This document shows, one piece after another, positions 35,797 through 47,680 of a DNA stretch of 64,000 nt (position 1 is its first letter; the number at the start of each line of letters is the position of its first letter). The DNA is from Marsupella aquatica (taxonomy: Eukaryota; Marchantiophyta). The stretch is from assembly GCA_973895155.1 (NCBI GenBank), contig OZ316898.1, forward strand, positions 11,346,001 through 11,410,000, in the 5' to 3' direction. The notes below the pieces were generated by a model. The model made no database searches and was not told the DNA's origin. It was given only the letters and a program-made list of their open reading frames with translations. The translations under genes and the position numbers were made by a program.

Positions 35797-38795
35797 TCTT
35801 TTTTCTTTTTCTTTTTCTTGAACGGAATACTTTACTTATATGTCAAGTAAAACCCAATAAAACCGGGAGTAAAACAGGCCAGACCCCAAACCAGGTCAAA
35901 GACCCAACGCCACACAAAGACCAATTACATTCAGTCCAATGGGCACAGGCTAAAAAGGTAAAAAAGAGGTGGAAGCCACTAAACCGGCCACACCAAAAAA
36001 ACAATACGCCTAATCAAAAGAAGCAGAAGTCAGGGCCAAACTCAAACTGAAGAACAGGGAGAGAAGCAGTAAGAACCAACTTCTGACACACTGAATTAAC
36101 CCCATCGAAAATCCCCAATTAAAGAAGGATTTGCCAACTGCCAACAACTAAACAACGGAAAAGACAGACATGACCAAAACTACAGGGTCTTCAAGGTGGA
36201 CCGAAAAGCCACAATGGAGTGAATTCCACAATAAAAAGACCATCCTCCATACGGAAAAGGCCACCATCATGACCAAAATCCTGGATCATCCTTCCCCACA
36301 AATCCTGCCTTCCATTGCCATTGAGTCGTAGTCGATCCTTCCCTTGCTTCCAAGCAATTTTCATATTCAATCTGAGCTCTCTCCAAATCTTAATCTGAAT
36401 CCCCACCAGACTAATACACACCTTCTCCTTTTCCCATGAGCACCAAGCCTTCCATAAATGCCAAATCATAATTCCTTGGACTAAATGCCAAAGTTTATTG
36501 GGGTACCACGAATAGAACAATCCAAAGGAGCACCCATGATCACATGAACCGCAGAGAAAGAAAAATTTTGCAAGACTCTCGATCCTGCCCCTCTGCATAA
36601 TCCAAGTACCCCATCTCCAAATGTACCGTGTCTCCCAGCAGCCCCATAAACAATGAAGAAAATCTTCATGCAAGTTACCCTCACAACGTCCGCACCACCA
36701 TTCAGCATCGTTACCAGAAAAAGGAATTAACACTCCAGCCTCATCCTTCCAAACCGAACGCCTTCCAATGTAGTGTTTAGTAGCAAAGATCCTATGAGTG
36801 ACTTGCCATAAGAATAAATTAATCTTTATCTCTGAATGGTTTCCAAATATTCCTCCAAATATCTTTATCCAACGGTACAGCATGCAACTCCTGGCTTTCT
36901 GCACTCCTACCATCTGCACCAAGTCTCTATTTTGTAGTAATTTCCAAATACTGGCAGTAGTAGCATGGAAGAAACTCATTCCATCTTTCCATAGGAATTG
37001 ATCCGAGATTCCAACAATCTCATCATGGTGCCCTTTTAAGCCAATGCCCTTCTTCTGTGAGATCCAATTCTTAACTTTCCCAGTAACCATCATATGTAAA
37101 CTCACATTAGTCATTGGAACAGGAATCGTAGCAATCCTAAAATTAAAGAACTCCATCCTTAACAATAAAGGTGCCTTTAATACTTCCGACCACCTCTCCT
37201 GGATCCCAGAAATATTTCAAATTCTGATTCATCATCACCACCTCCCATACCAGATTTCCTTCCAAAATAGGTATATGAGAAACCATCACATGAACTTCCG
37301 CATTATGTATCCCGAACTGTGGCATACTCAACCTTGAATTATTCAAAAGGGCCAGAAGCGCTCGATGTCTGCTGTTCTGCACTCCCTTACTGAGCATTTC
37401 ATTCCAGGGAAAAGGCGACCCATCAGTAGAGCAAACATTCTGCCATTTCTGCAGACCACATGAACCCAACAGCTTCTGTTGATTTGACTTGCACCCCACC
37501 TTGCTGATCGCCACATGAAGACCAGATGGAGACCACAATGGTAATTGCAATGCCATATGCAGGTTTGCCGGTATCGAGAACTTCAACCCCGACTTCAATA
37601 GAGTTTTAACCTTATATATTCCATGATCTACAAATTCCCTTCCACAAATTAGAAACATTTGAAGGAAGTGCTTGACATATGTTAAACACCCACGAGGCCT
37701 CAGACCCCCTAAAATGTAAGAAAAAATATTTATTTTTCAACCCCTATAAAGTTGGAATATTCTTGGAATATTCCAAAATTTTGGTTAGAAAGACCCTAAT
37801 GTTTTTATAAGTCTCAAAATTGAATTTAAAAGACCCTATTGTTCTTCTGCAAAAATTCTTAAGTCTTCCCTTCAAACCAATAAAATGACCTTATCTTTTG
37901 TCGCATGTGATGTGCCCTTTTTTGTGGAAGTGAAGCCCACCACCTTCTTTCTTAGATCGAGAGAGGATGTGAAAATTAATCCAATGCTGTGCTGAACTCT
38001 CTTGCACCGCCCACAGGAAATCGATCAGCACCATCTTAATAGCATGTAACTTCCGATCAGACCCACACCACATCGTAAGTGTAAACCACAGAGAACCCAT
38101 CAAAATATGGTTAACCACCAAAACCCGCGCCATAAAAGAATGTGGTCTCAACCTAGCTTGTACCAATTTTTTTCCATGACCCCCTTGATCGATTGAAGTA
38201 TATTCACATTATCAATCCCTTTAGCACCAAAGAGAAAACCCAGTAGTTTCAAATAATCCTCTGAACTTTCCCACTGCCAATTTAGGTCAAATAGATCTCT
38301 TGGTAAAGGGTCCTTACTCAGCAGAATAGCCGTCGCTTTATCCCAATTGCATCTCAAACTAGATGCCTTGGCAAAAATCTCAAAGAATTCCTTACAATTA
38401 TCAATGTTCTCCCGTACGCCTTTGATAATAACTGTTGTTGTATTATCAGCATAAAACTGCTGTGCAAGGTGTAAACCTTCAAGTTTCTCAAATTTTATTC
38501 CCTTCACCATCCCCAATGATCATTTCTCCATCAGCAAGCTGTCTAACCCCTGAATCGCAATGATAAAAAATAACGGTGAAATAGAGCAACCCTGCCTAAC
38601 CGATCTAGTAATATTGAAAGTCGAAGATACCTTCCCATTTATCAAAATCCCAGATGAAGCATTCTTCGTAATTGCATTGAAGAATTTGATGAAGATTTCA
38701 CCAAATCCTAACTTTCCAACATCTTTTCAATAAAAATCCATTCCACAATTAACTGTCTTTTCAATTAGAACTGTGGAGGAATCAGGTCAGGAGGG
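35797..38795 (-). mobile_element. Truncated L1-type LINE (non-LTR retrotransposon), decayed
   Basis: The minus strand carries fragments of an L1 ORF2 in order. At 38,790-38,520 is the RT core start (IFHRYYFxN-like degraded). At 38516-38148 is a frame with the catalytic region FYADNTT, where the family has F/YADD. At 38166-37891 is the thumb region (RVLVVNHILMGSLW). At 37658-37143 is a linker, and at 37165-36191 the C-terminal zinc-knuckle RVT region with WWCGRCEGNLHEDFLHCLWG. The 3' end is near 35,797-35,818, where the minus strand reads an A-rich AAGAAAAAGAAAAAG tail. Endonuclease and ORF1 are missing. Stops, frameshifts and an inserted AT-rich repeat show it is dead. Confidence 0.8.
37690..37870 (-). 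repeat. AT-rich MITE-like repeat, copy 2 (inverted), inside the LINE
   Basis: On the minus strand the blocks run GCAGAAGAACAATAGGG, TCAATTTTGAGACTTATAA, AAAATTTTGGAATATTCC and TATAGGGG, matching 35,095-35,230 on the plus strand. It interrupts the LINE reading frame, so it inserted after the LINE or rearranged with it. Confidence 0.6.
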
Positions 38796-38890
38796 GGGAA
38801 TCATATTCAGAAGATCCTTGGATGCCTAATAATGTTTCCTAGACTGGGGAATCATATATGGAAGATCCCTGAATGCCTAATGTTTACTAG
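38790..38890. repeat. Short imperfect tandem repeat (~60 bp period)
   Basis: GGGGAATCATAT(T/A)..GAAGATCC(T/C)TG(G)ATGCCTAAT occurs at about 38,797 and again at about 38,847, followed both times by a TTTCCTAGACT or TTTACTAGACT sequence. Noncoding. Confidence 0.5.
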
Positions 38891-38899
38891 ACTCAAACC

Positions 38900-40505
38900 A
38901 AGTGCACGCTACAGTAATGTAGTGTGAAATTACATATCATGTTTGTGGTGCCTGAAGAAAGAGAAATTACAGATCATGTTTGTTGTGTTTGAAGAGAGAT
39001 AATCCTATATGATGAATACACCTTTCAGATTTTGTCTTATTCATATTAGTCATAAATACTTTTATGTCAATGTGCATTTTCTCTAAGGCGTATCATTTTT
39101 GTTTTGTCTTCTTCCTTACAATTAGTCACATATATTTTTATTTCAATGTGCCTTAATTTTCTAAGTGTGTCATTTGTGTTATAGATGAGGAATGAATTTT
39201 AGGACCTCTTGTAAGTTTTTGCTGTCCTAGAGGATTAAATTGAGTTCAGTTTGACACCCCTCTCCACTTTTTAATCTTTGCTATCCTAATCATATACTTT
39301 ACAACTAATTTTAGCATTCTACCAATTGAGAAAATAAGTGTTACTTGTTCTCATGAGCGAGAGAAATGAATCTGAGAAGTGTGGACAACTAGTGTTATAT
39401 CAGAAGAAAAGATATAGATATGTGTAAGAGATCTTATTTTTTTACAATAAAATACAATAGTAGAAGTATAGTATATGCAAAGAAAAGAGTATCTTTTAAC
39501 AATGAGTGGGAGACAAGCTGTAGTAGTAAGGCACAAGCAAACAAATTACACAGTCACAATGATCAGAAAAAGTATAAGTCTTAATATGGAATAAAGATAT
39601 TGAACAGTTGTGCACATAAGGTACACATACTCACTTGCTTGAGGTAATGATAATCAATTCAATCAAAACCATAAGTTTAGGAAAAGTATCATGGGGGGAA
39701 CTTAAGACTACAAGATATAACATGCTATATGTGAAGAAAGTAAGTTAAAGTCTATATGGTAAAGTCAGAAGCTCAGATCATGGTATTAATCCCAAAAATT
39801 CCCCTTTGTATGACAGTCATTTTTTATAGTCTGTATCATCGAGAACTTAGGACATGGTTAATTCTATATCTATGTCATCAGGGTTTATCCTTCAGCATGC
39901 CCAGTCTTTCACTGTTGTACATAAAGTGTGGGGCTGTTGGCTTTAGGGCCTCTAGACAGGTTCCCCTCCAGGACCCTCCTATGCAGTTTACTCCTGAGCT
40001 GTACCAAGCCTTTTAGTTAATTTGCTGACTAGAAAGATGTTTGTCCTTTCGGCTCTTATATGCTACTGTTAGTTGGTTCTTTTGTTTTTGGTTCCTTGGT
40101 TGTAGTGGGGGACTTTTTGGTCTTGTTTGACCCCTTTGGTCTTCTTTTGGCCTTTTCCTTCCTCTTTCTTGGGGTTGCTTTGCCTTTGCATTGGGACCTT
40201 GTCTCACGGTTTGGCATTTTTGTTTTGGGACATAGTGATGTATGTTAAAATGAGGTTTAAAATGCATGGTTGAATGGATCTATGCAGACTTAGAAATTAA
40301 AAAAGACTTGATTGGACCCCTCTACGGAAACAGACCCCTCAAGAGACCACTTCTTTTGAAAGAGGCTTGTTGGGGCCCCTGCAGCCTAAGCAGCACATTT
40401 CCACAGCCCCAGTCCCTACACATGTCCACAGTCACTTAACCAGTCTAGTACCATGCAACCTAGGTAGTGTCCGACCCATGTTATATGGTTTTCCCTTTTA
40501 TGATT
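38900..40505. other. AT-rich spacer, nothing recognised
   Basis: No supported gene. T/G-rich DNA at 40,060-40,250 looks like an L1 3'-UTR style sequence but has no domain to confirm it. Confidence 0.3.
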
Positions 40506-40510
40506 GCAGA

Positions 40511-41343
40511 CTAGCTCAATACCCCTGTGTTGCACAAAAGATGTATGTTATTAAGAAAAAAATGTCGTGTCACCCAAGACGTCGTTAAAAAAAATGTCGT
40601 GTTGCCCAAGATACTATTAACAAAAAAGATGTCGTGTCGTGCAAGATGTCGTTAAGAAACAAACGTCATGTCGCCCAAGATGTCTTGAAGAAAAAATATG
40701 TCGTGTCGTCCAAGGTGTCATTAAGAAAAAATATTGTGTCACCCAAGATATCATTGCCCCCTCATTAAGAAAAAAGATGTCATGACCCCCAAGATGTCGT
40801 TAAGAAAAAAAATGTAGTGACACCCAAGATTTCCTTTAGAAAAGAGATGTGATGTCACCCAAGAGGTTGTTACAAAAAATGTGTCATGGCACCCAAGATG
40901 CATGAAAACAAGGACGTTGTGCGTGTCACCCAAGATGTCATTAAGGGAAAATATATCGTGTCAGCCAAGATATTGTTAAGAAAAAAGATGTTATAGCACC
41001 CAATATGTCCTTAATCGTAAAGAGACATCATGATGTCGAGATGTCATTAAGTTGAAAAGATGTCATAAAGACAATAATTGCACAAAAAATGACATGGTGA
41101 GAAAAAATGTTGAGGTGAAAAAAGATATCAAGGTGAGAAAAGAAGTTGAAGTGAGAAAAAGATGTTAAGAGGTTCAGAACAAATATGTCGATGAGAAAAG
41201 AGATGTCAAGTTGAGAAACGATTGGAGAGAAAAGATGGTGATGGCAAGGTGAGAAAAATATGTGAAAATGAGGAAAACATGTTGTGGTGAGATAAACATG
41301 TGGAGGTGAGAACAGATGTCGAGGTGAAGAAAGATGTCAATAA
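40511..41343 (-). mobile_element. Helitron 3' end with GATGTC minisatellite, host of the CACTA insertion
   Basis: On the minus strand the end reads TTTTGTGCAACACAGGGG, a spacer, then CTAG (40511-40514 on plus) followed by host T. Rightward on the plus strand are about 20 degenerate units of CACCCAAGATGTCGTTAAG, grading into GATGTCGAGGTGAGAAAA units up to 41,340. The array resumes at 63,561 on the far side of the CACTA element, so the two parts were once continuous. No helicase fragment is visible in the window. Confidence 0.65.
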
Positions 41344-41760
41344 CACTAGAAGAAAACAGGGCCCTTTATGACCAATCACCCAATGACGGAGATGAATAAA
41401 TGACCAAAATTTCTAATGACACAAAAAGAATGACAAGAGAATGACTGTCCAAAATGACCAATAGACTGAAATGACAATGTTAACTTTTGCGTCATTTTGT
41501 ATAATGTTTGTAATGACTGATGCGACCAAAATGACCCAATTTCCCTAAATGGTCAATTTAGACACATGTCTTAAATGACGCAATTAATAACAACAATGAT
41601 AAATCAATGTTTAGCACCATTATAGTCACTCTGGACAATGATTGAAATGACCAAAAATTTATTTGGGTCATTTTGGTCAACGGTGATAAATGACAAAAAA
41701 TGTATTTCCGTCATTTTTACCAACGGTGTTAAATGACAAAACATAGGGTCAATCTGAAAA
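41344..41760. repeat. CACTA left subterminal ATGAC-motif region
   Basis: AATGAC(C/T/G) and its complement GTCATT recur every 10-40 bp in both orientations right after the terminus. In En/Spm elements, subterminal motif arrays bind TNPA. Here the motif is inferred to be the binding site of the TNPA-like protein. Confidence 0.7.
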
Positions 41761-42250
41761 TGAGAATATATCAGTGTTTATAATAGCATACTGTCATTAT
41801 GGACTTCTTTCATAAATGACTAACTCTAGGGTCAATCTTGAAATTAGGACATATCAGTGTTTACAATAGCATACCGTCATTATGGACTTCTTTCATAAAT
41901 GACTAACTCTAGGGTCAATCTTGAAATTAGGACATATCAGTGTTTACAATAGCATACCGTCATTATGGACTTCTTTCATAAATGACTAACTCTAGGGTCA
42001 ATCTTGAAATTAGGACATATCAGTATTTACAAGAACATACTGTCATTAATATGGACTTCTCTCATAAATGACTAACTCCATAGTCAATACTGAAACTAGG
42101 ATATATCAGTGTTGACAACAACATACTGTCATTATGGACTTGTCGCATAAATGACTAAATATAGGGTCAATCTAAAAATCATGATATATCAATGTTTACA
42201 ATAACATACAGTCATTATGGACTTATTGCATAAATGACTACTTATAGAGT
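41740..42250. repeat. ~83-bp tandem array, six units
   Basis: ATATCAGTGTTTACAA-type starts occur at 41768, 41851, 41934, 42017, 42103 and 42186, giving spacings of 83, 83, 83, 86 and 83 bp. Each unit contains GTCATTATGGACTT and CATAAATGACTA, so the array also multiplies the subterminal ATGAC motif. Confidence 0.9.
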
Positions 42251-42399
42251 CATTAAAGAACCCAAGAGATATGAAGATTAAAATACTCAGTAGTTATTCC
42301 ATACATCGATCATAATTGTAGAGTCATTGATATAGTTGATAACCCTTCCACTAAATGCGGGACACAATACTCATCATTGTCCTCCCACTGGTTGCGGCA

Positions 42400-45300
42400 T
42401 TAGCAATTTGAACACATGTCTTGCATTTACTTAAGGCGTGATGCACCTAGCTTTGGGGAAATCACTCTCAAGTCATACACCTTTGGAGTGATTTGCCAGA
42501 AGTGTTACCATATATAGATGCATACTATCGTATCCAAAGGCAAATGAAGCCTTTTTGTCTCTCCAAGAAGTAGGGCAATACCAATGGAAGTTTGTCATCC
42601 TTTGTTGTAATTGTGTCATGTTTGTGCCAATGTTTGGATGGGCAATATTTTAATTTGCAAATGAATAGTGATGGGGCATTCAAGGAGCTAGTGTAATCTT
42701 TATTGGGTCATTTCTAAAAACATTTGCATCACAAATACCAATGACTACAAGTAGGGTCATTAAATTTGTCATATGGACTGTAATATAAGTCAAGTGACTA
42801 GACTTGTGGTCATTTGTGTGGTCCCTCATGCAGTCATTAAACACAAGCACTAATGACCAGTTTGGGGCTAGGGGTTGGAGGTGGGCCCTAGAGTGCGATG
42901 GGGCCCCACATAGAGGTGAGAACCCCTCCACTAGGTGCGGGACACTATACTCATCATTGTCCAACCACTAGTTGTGACGTAAGCACTTTGGACACATGTT
43001 TTTGCATTTACTTAAGGCATGATGCACCTTTGGGGAAATCACTCCCAAGTCGTATGACTTTGGAGTGATTTGCCAAAAGTGTCACCGTGCATGCATACCA
43101 TCACATCCAAAGGAAAATAAAACTTGTTTTTTGGTTCTCCAAGAGGTGGTGTTGCACCAATGGAATGGGCAGGGGAGTCGTGCTTCTCAGTATGGTGTGG
43201 GTGCGGGTTTAGGGAAGAGGAATATTCCAACCTTACAAGGAATCTAAAGTTGGCTCTCTTTGGAGATACTAGGGCCTTTATTGGGTCATATGTGAGCAAT
43301 GGCCCATCATAAATACCAATGACTACAAGTAGGGTCATTAAATTTGTCATATGGACTGTCATATAAGTCAAGTGACTGGACTTGTGGTCATTTGTGTGGT
43401 CCCTCATGCAGTCATTAAACACAAGCACTAATGACCAGTTTGGGGCTAGGGGCTGGAGGTGGGCCCTAGAGTGCGATTGGGCCCCACATAGAGGTGAGAA
43501 CCCCTCCACTGGGTGTGGGACACTATACTCATCATTGTCCAACCACTAGTTGCAACATAAGCACTTTGGACACATGTTTTGGCATTTACTTAAGGCATGA
43601 TGCACCTTTGGGGAAATCACTCCCAAGTCATATGACTTTGGAGTGATTTGCCAAAAGTGTGTCCATGCATGCACACCATCACATCCAAAGGCAAATAAAA
43701 CTTGTTTTTTGGTTCTCCAAGAGGCGGTGCTGCACCAATGGAATGGGCAGGGGAGTCGTGCTTCTCAGTATGGTGTGAGTGCGGGTTTAGGGAAGAGGAA
43801 TATTCCAACCTTGCAAGGAATCTAAAGTTGGCTCTCTTTGGAGATACTAGGGCCTTTATTGGGTCATATGTGAGCAATGGCCCGTCATAAATACCAATGA
43901 CTACAAGTAGGGTCATTAAATTTGTCATATGGACTGTCATATAAGTCAAGTGACTGGACTTGTGGTCATTTGTGTGGTCCCTCATGCAGTCATTAAACAC
44001 AAGCACTAATGACCAGTTTGGGGCTAGGGGCTGGAGGTGGGCCCTAGAGTGCGATTGGGCCCCACATAGAGGTGAGAACCCCTCCACTGGGTGTGGGACA
44101 CTATACTCATCATTGTCCAACCACTAGTTGCAACATAAGCACTTTGGACACATGTTTTGGCGTTTACTTAAGGCATGATGCACCTTTGGGGAAATCACTC
44201 CCAAGTCATATGACTTTGGAGTGATTTGTCAAAAGTGTGTCCATGCATGCACACCATCACATCCAAAGGCAAATAAAACTTGTTTTTTGGTTCTCCAAGA
44301 GGTGGTGCTGCACCAATGGAATGGGCAGGGGAGTCGTGCTTCTTAGTATGGTGTGAGTGCGGGTTTAGGGAAGAGGAATATTCCAACCTTGCAAGGAATC
44401 TAAAGTTGGCACTCTTTGGAGATACTAGGGCCTTTATTGGGTCATATGTGAGCAATGGCCCGTCATAAATACCAATGACTACAAGTAGGGTCATTAAATT
44501 TGTCACATGGACTGTCATATAAGTCAAGTGACTGGACTTGTGGTCATTTGTGTGGTCCCTCATGCAGTCATTAAACACAAGCACTAATGACCAGTTTGGG
44601 GCTAGGGGCTGGAGGTGGGCCCTAGAGTGCGATGGGGCCCCACATAGAGGTGAGAACCCCTCCACTGGGTGCGGGACACTATAATACTCATCATTGTCCA
44701 ACCACTAGTTGCAACATAAACACTTTGGACACATGTTTTGGCGTTTACTTAAGGCATGATGCACCTTTGGGGAAATCACTCCCAAGTCATATGACTTTGG
44801 AGTGATTTGCCAAAAGTGTGTCCATGCATGCACACCATCACATCCAAAGGCAAATAAAACTTGTTTTTTGGTTCTCCAAGAGGTGGTGCTGCACCAATGG
44901 AATGGGCAGGGGAATCGTGCTTCTCAGTATGGTGTGGGTGCGGGTTTAGGGAAGAGGAATATTCCAACCTTGCAATTGCGGGTTCTCTTTGGAGGTACTA
45001 GGGCCTTTATTGGGTCATATGTGACCAATGACTTGTCATAAATGCCAATGACCAAAAGTCAAGTCATTAAAACTGTCATATGGGAAGTCATATAAGTCAA
45101 GTGACTAGACTTGTGGTCATTTGTGTGGCCCTTCATGCAATCATTAAACAGAAGCACAAATGACAAGTTTGGGGCTAGGGGCTGAAGGTGGGCCCTAGAG
45201 TCCCATGTGGCCCCACATAGAGCTCGCAACCCCTCCACTATGTGCAAAATACTATATTTACTATTCTCCAACCACTAGTTGCACCATTAGCACCGTACCT

Positions 45301-46460
45301 CATGTGAGTTTTTGCGTTTACTTAAGGGATGATGCAACATTGGGGAAATCACTCCCAAGTCATACAACTTTGGAGTGATTTGCCAAAAGCACCAAAATGG
45401 ATCATGAATATCTTATGTTCCTAAGGCAAATGGAGCCATTTGTTTAGTTCCTCAACGAGGTAGTGCAACACCAATGGGATGGGCATGGTAGTGGTGCTTC
45501 CCTCTACGGTGGACATGTGTGTTGGTTAAAGGAATAGGAATATTCCTATTTTACAAGAAATCTAAAGCGGCCTCTTTCTTGACGTACTAGGACCTTCATT
45601 GGGTCATTTTTTAACAAAGTCGTGTCATAATTGCCAATGACTACAAGCAGGGTCATTGAATTGGTCATATGGGATGTCATATAAGGCAAATGACTGGACT
45701 TTGAGTCATTTGAGATGTCCCTAGTGCAGTCATTGGAGACAAGCATGAATGACCAATTTGGGGCTAAGGGTTGGAGGCGGGCCCTAGAGTGCCATGTGGC
45801 CCCACATAGAGCTCGCAACCCCTCCACTAGGTGCAAAATACTATATTTACCATTCTCCAACCACTAGTTGCACCAGTAGCACTTTGGAGCCGTGTTTTGC
45901 GTTTACTTTAGGCACAATGTAACTTTGGGGAAATCACTCCCAAGTCATACAACTTTGGAGTGATTTGCCAAAAGTGTCACGTACCCTGCATGCATACCGT
46001 CCTATCCAAACGGCAAACAAAAATTGTTTTTGTCTCTCCAAGAGATATATAATGCAATACTAGTGGAAGACTATGTCCTTCTATATAACTATGTCATGTT
46101 TGTGCCGATATTTGGATTTGGATATATTCTATTAAATTCCAAATGAATTGTAAGGGGGCACTCCGAGAGGTAATGTACTCTTCATTGGGTCATTTTCACA
46201 TAATGGTGTGTCATTAATGCCAATGACTACATATAGGGTCATTTTTATAGTCATATTTGTGGTCATTAGACAGGTCCCTCATGGTGTGTCATTAATGAAA
46301 ACACCTCAAATTAGGGTCATTTTGGTTGTCATACTACAGGTAAGAAGTTCCAAATGATTGGAAATGTGGTCCTTACAAAGGCTATTGGGGGGTTCTCTTT
46401 GGAGGTACAAGGGAGTTCATTGGGTCATTTGTGAATTAAATAGTGCTTCAATATGAATGA
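42400..46460. repeat. ~578-bp tandem array, about seven units
   Basis: The anchor GGGGAAATCACTC recurs at 42455, 43032, 43610, 44188, 44769, 45342 and 45927 (intervals 577, 578, 578, 581, 573, 585). The central units (43.0-44.8 kb) are almost identical, while the outer ones are diverged. Minus-strand open frames of ~167 codons appear in each central unit, but they follow the period and are best seen as by-products. Many ATGAC/GTCAT motifs lie inside. Confidence 0.9.
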
Positions 46461-46679
46461 CTAAAAGTGGGGTCACTCACGCTGTCATCTTGGAAGCCAT
46501 TAATGTTGGCATATTGGAGGTCATATAGTCATGGTGAGACTAATAAGGTAGTCCAAAATTGTGTTCATGCATATGGTCCTTTTTGCAGACATAACCTATC
46601 ACCCAAAAAACATGGCCGGTACATAGTTAATTACACTAATGTAATCCACAACACCCTCACCTCCCATTAAGGAGGTTTA

Positions 46680-46870
46680 AATGAGGGGCGGGTTATGGGC
46701 ACCTACACAAACAGCCATGACCTTATGGGGGTGTCGCGACATTATGAGCTATTTACCTTCAGTGCCTTCCCTAGGGCCTTATGGGGGCGTCCCGACCTTG
46801 TTATTAACTTATTTAGTTGGTATTATCTATGGGCCTTATGGGGGGGTTTTGTTACATTGTTATTAACTAG
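46680..46870. repeat. Short GCCTTATGGGGG repeats
   Basis: Three (AC/GG)CCTTATGGGGG(T/C/G) units about 50 to 60 bp apart, interspersed with TTATTAACT. Noncoding part of the CACTA left half. Confidence 0.5.
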
Positions 46871-46979
46871 TCTCAAAAAATAACCCTAATTAATGACCCA
46901 CAATATCCACCATCCCCATCCAACAAAATACCTTACCTTTACGGGGTTTAGGGGTCCAGCAATTAGGTTTATCCCGCTC

Positions 46980-47680
46980 AAGTGGTCTTGCGTACCAACA
47001 GGAGCCCTTTTTCCTCAACAAACATCGAGAGGGCAACGCGATATGTGCTTATGTCTTGGCATGCCTTTGTGTGCACATTGCAAGGGCTTAGGGCTGCGCA
47101 GCTTTGTGCTCCATTCCACCAAGCGCAGGGAACGAAGGCGAGCACATTTGCCCTGGGAGCATAGGTGGGATTTGCGGGAGGGGATGAGCTGCGACACTCT
47201 TCCGAGCACATTTGCCCCGGGAGCACAGATTGGAGTTGCGGGAGGGAAGGGAAGGCATTCGCGCGTTGGTCTCACCATTTAGACCTGCAGGAGCACAGGT
47301 TGGAGTTGCGGGAGGGGAGGAGTTTTGACACTCTTCCGAGCACATGTTTGAGTTGCAGGAGGGAAGGGAAGGCATTCGCGCGTTGGGGACCCCTATCATT
47401 GTGGGAGGCAAAAACAGTGGAAGCTCGTGGATCGGAGGCAGTGACAGCAACTAGTCTCACTGTTCGTGAAGGAGCTGTGGCAGCTACGGGAGGTATTACA
47501 TCGGGAGCTGCGGAGCTGTTGGAGGAGTTGCAGAGCTGCGGGAGGAGCTTCGGAGCTGCGGGAGGAGCTACGGGAGCTGCAAGAGGTTACATCAGGGAGG
47601 AGTTGCAGCAGCGCTGGTCGGTGAGGAGCTGTTGGTCGGTCAAGAGCTGCAAAGAGGTATGACCTTATTCCCATTGGCGC
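46980..47680. repeat. GC-rich leader with GAGCTGCGG-type repeats
   Basis: A GC-rich island in an otherwise AT-rich element. It has repeated GTTGCGGGAGG and GGCATTCGCGCGTTGG blocks (47,165-47,390) followed by a GGAGGAGCTGCGGAGCTG-type array (47,490-47,660). Its position before the element's genes suggests a promoter or 5' leader region, as the GC-rich leader of En/Spm is. That is inference. Confidence 0.5.

Noticed and set aside
40520-41340. CRISPR array
   Set aside because: Units are degenerate, have no constant repeat with unique spacers, and lie in a plant Helitron end.
43039-44701. Repeated ~167-codon minus-strand open frames
   Set aside because: They recur once per 578-bp unit, match no family, and are explained by the tandem array. 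Translation also overlaps ATGAC motif DNA.
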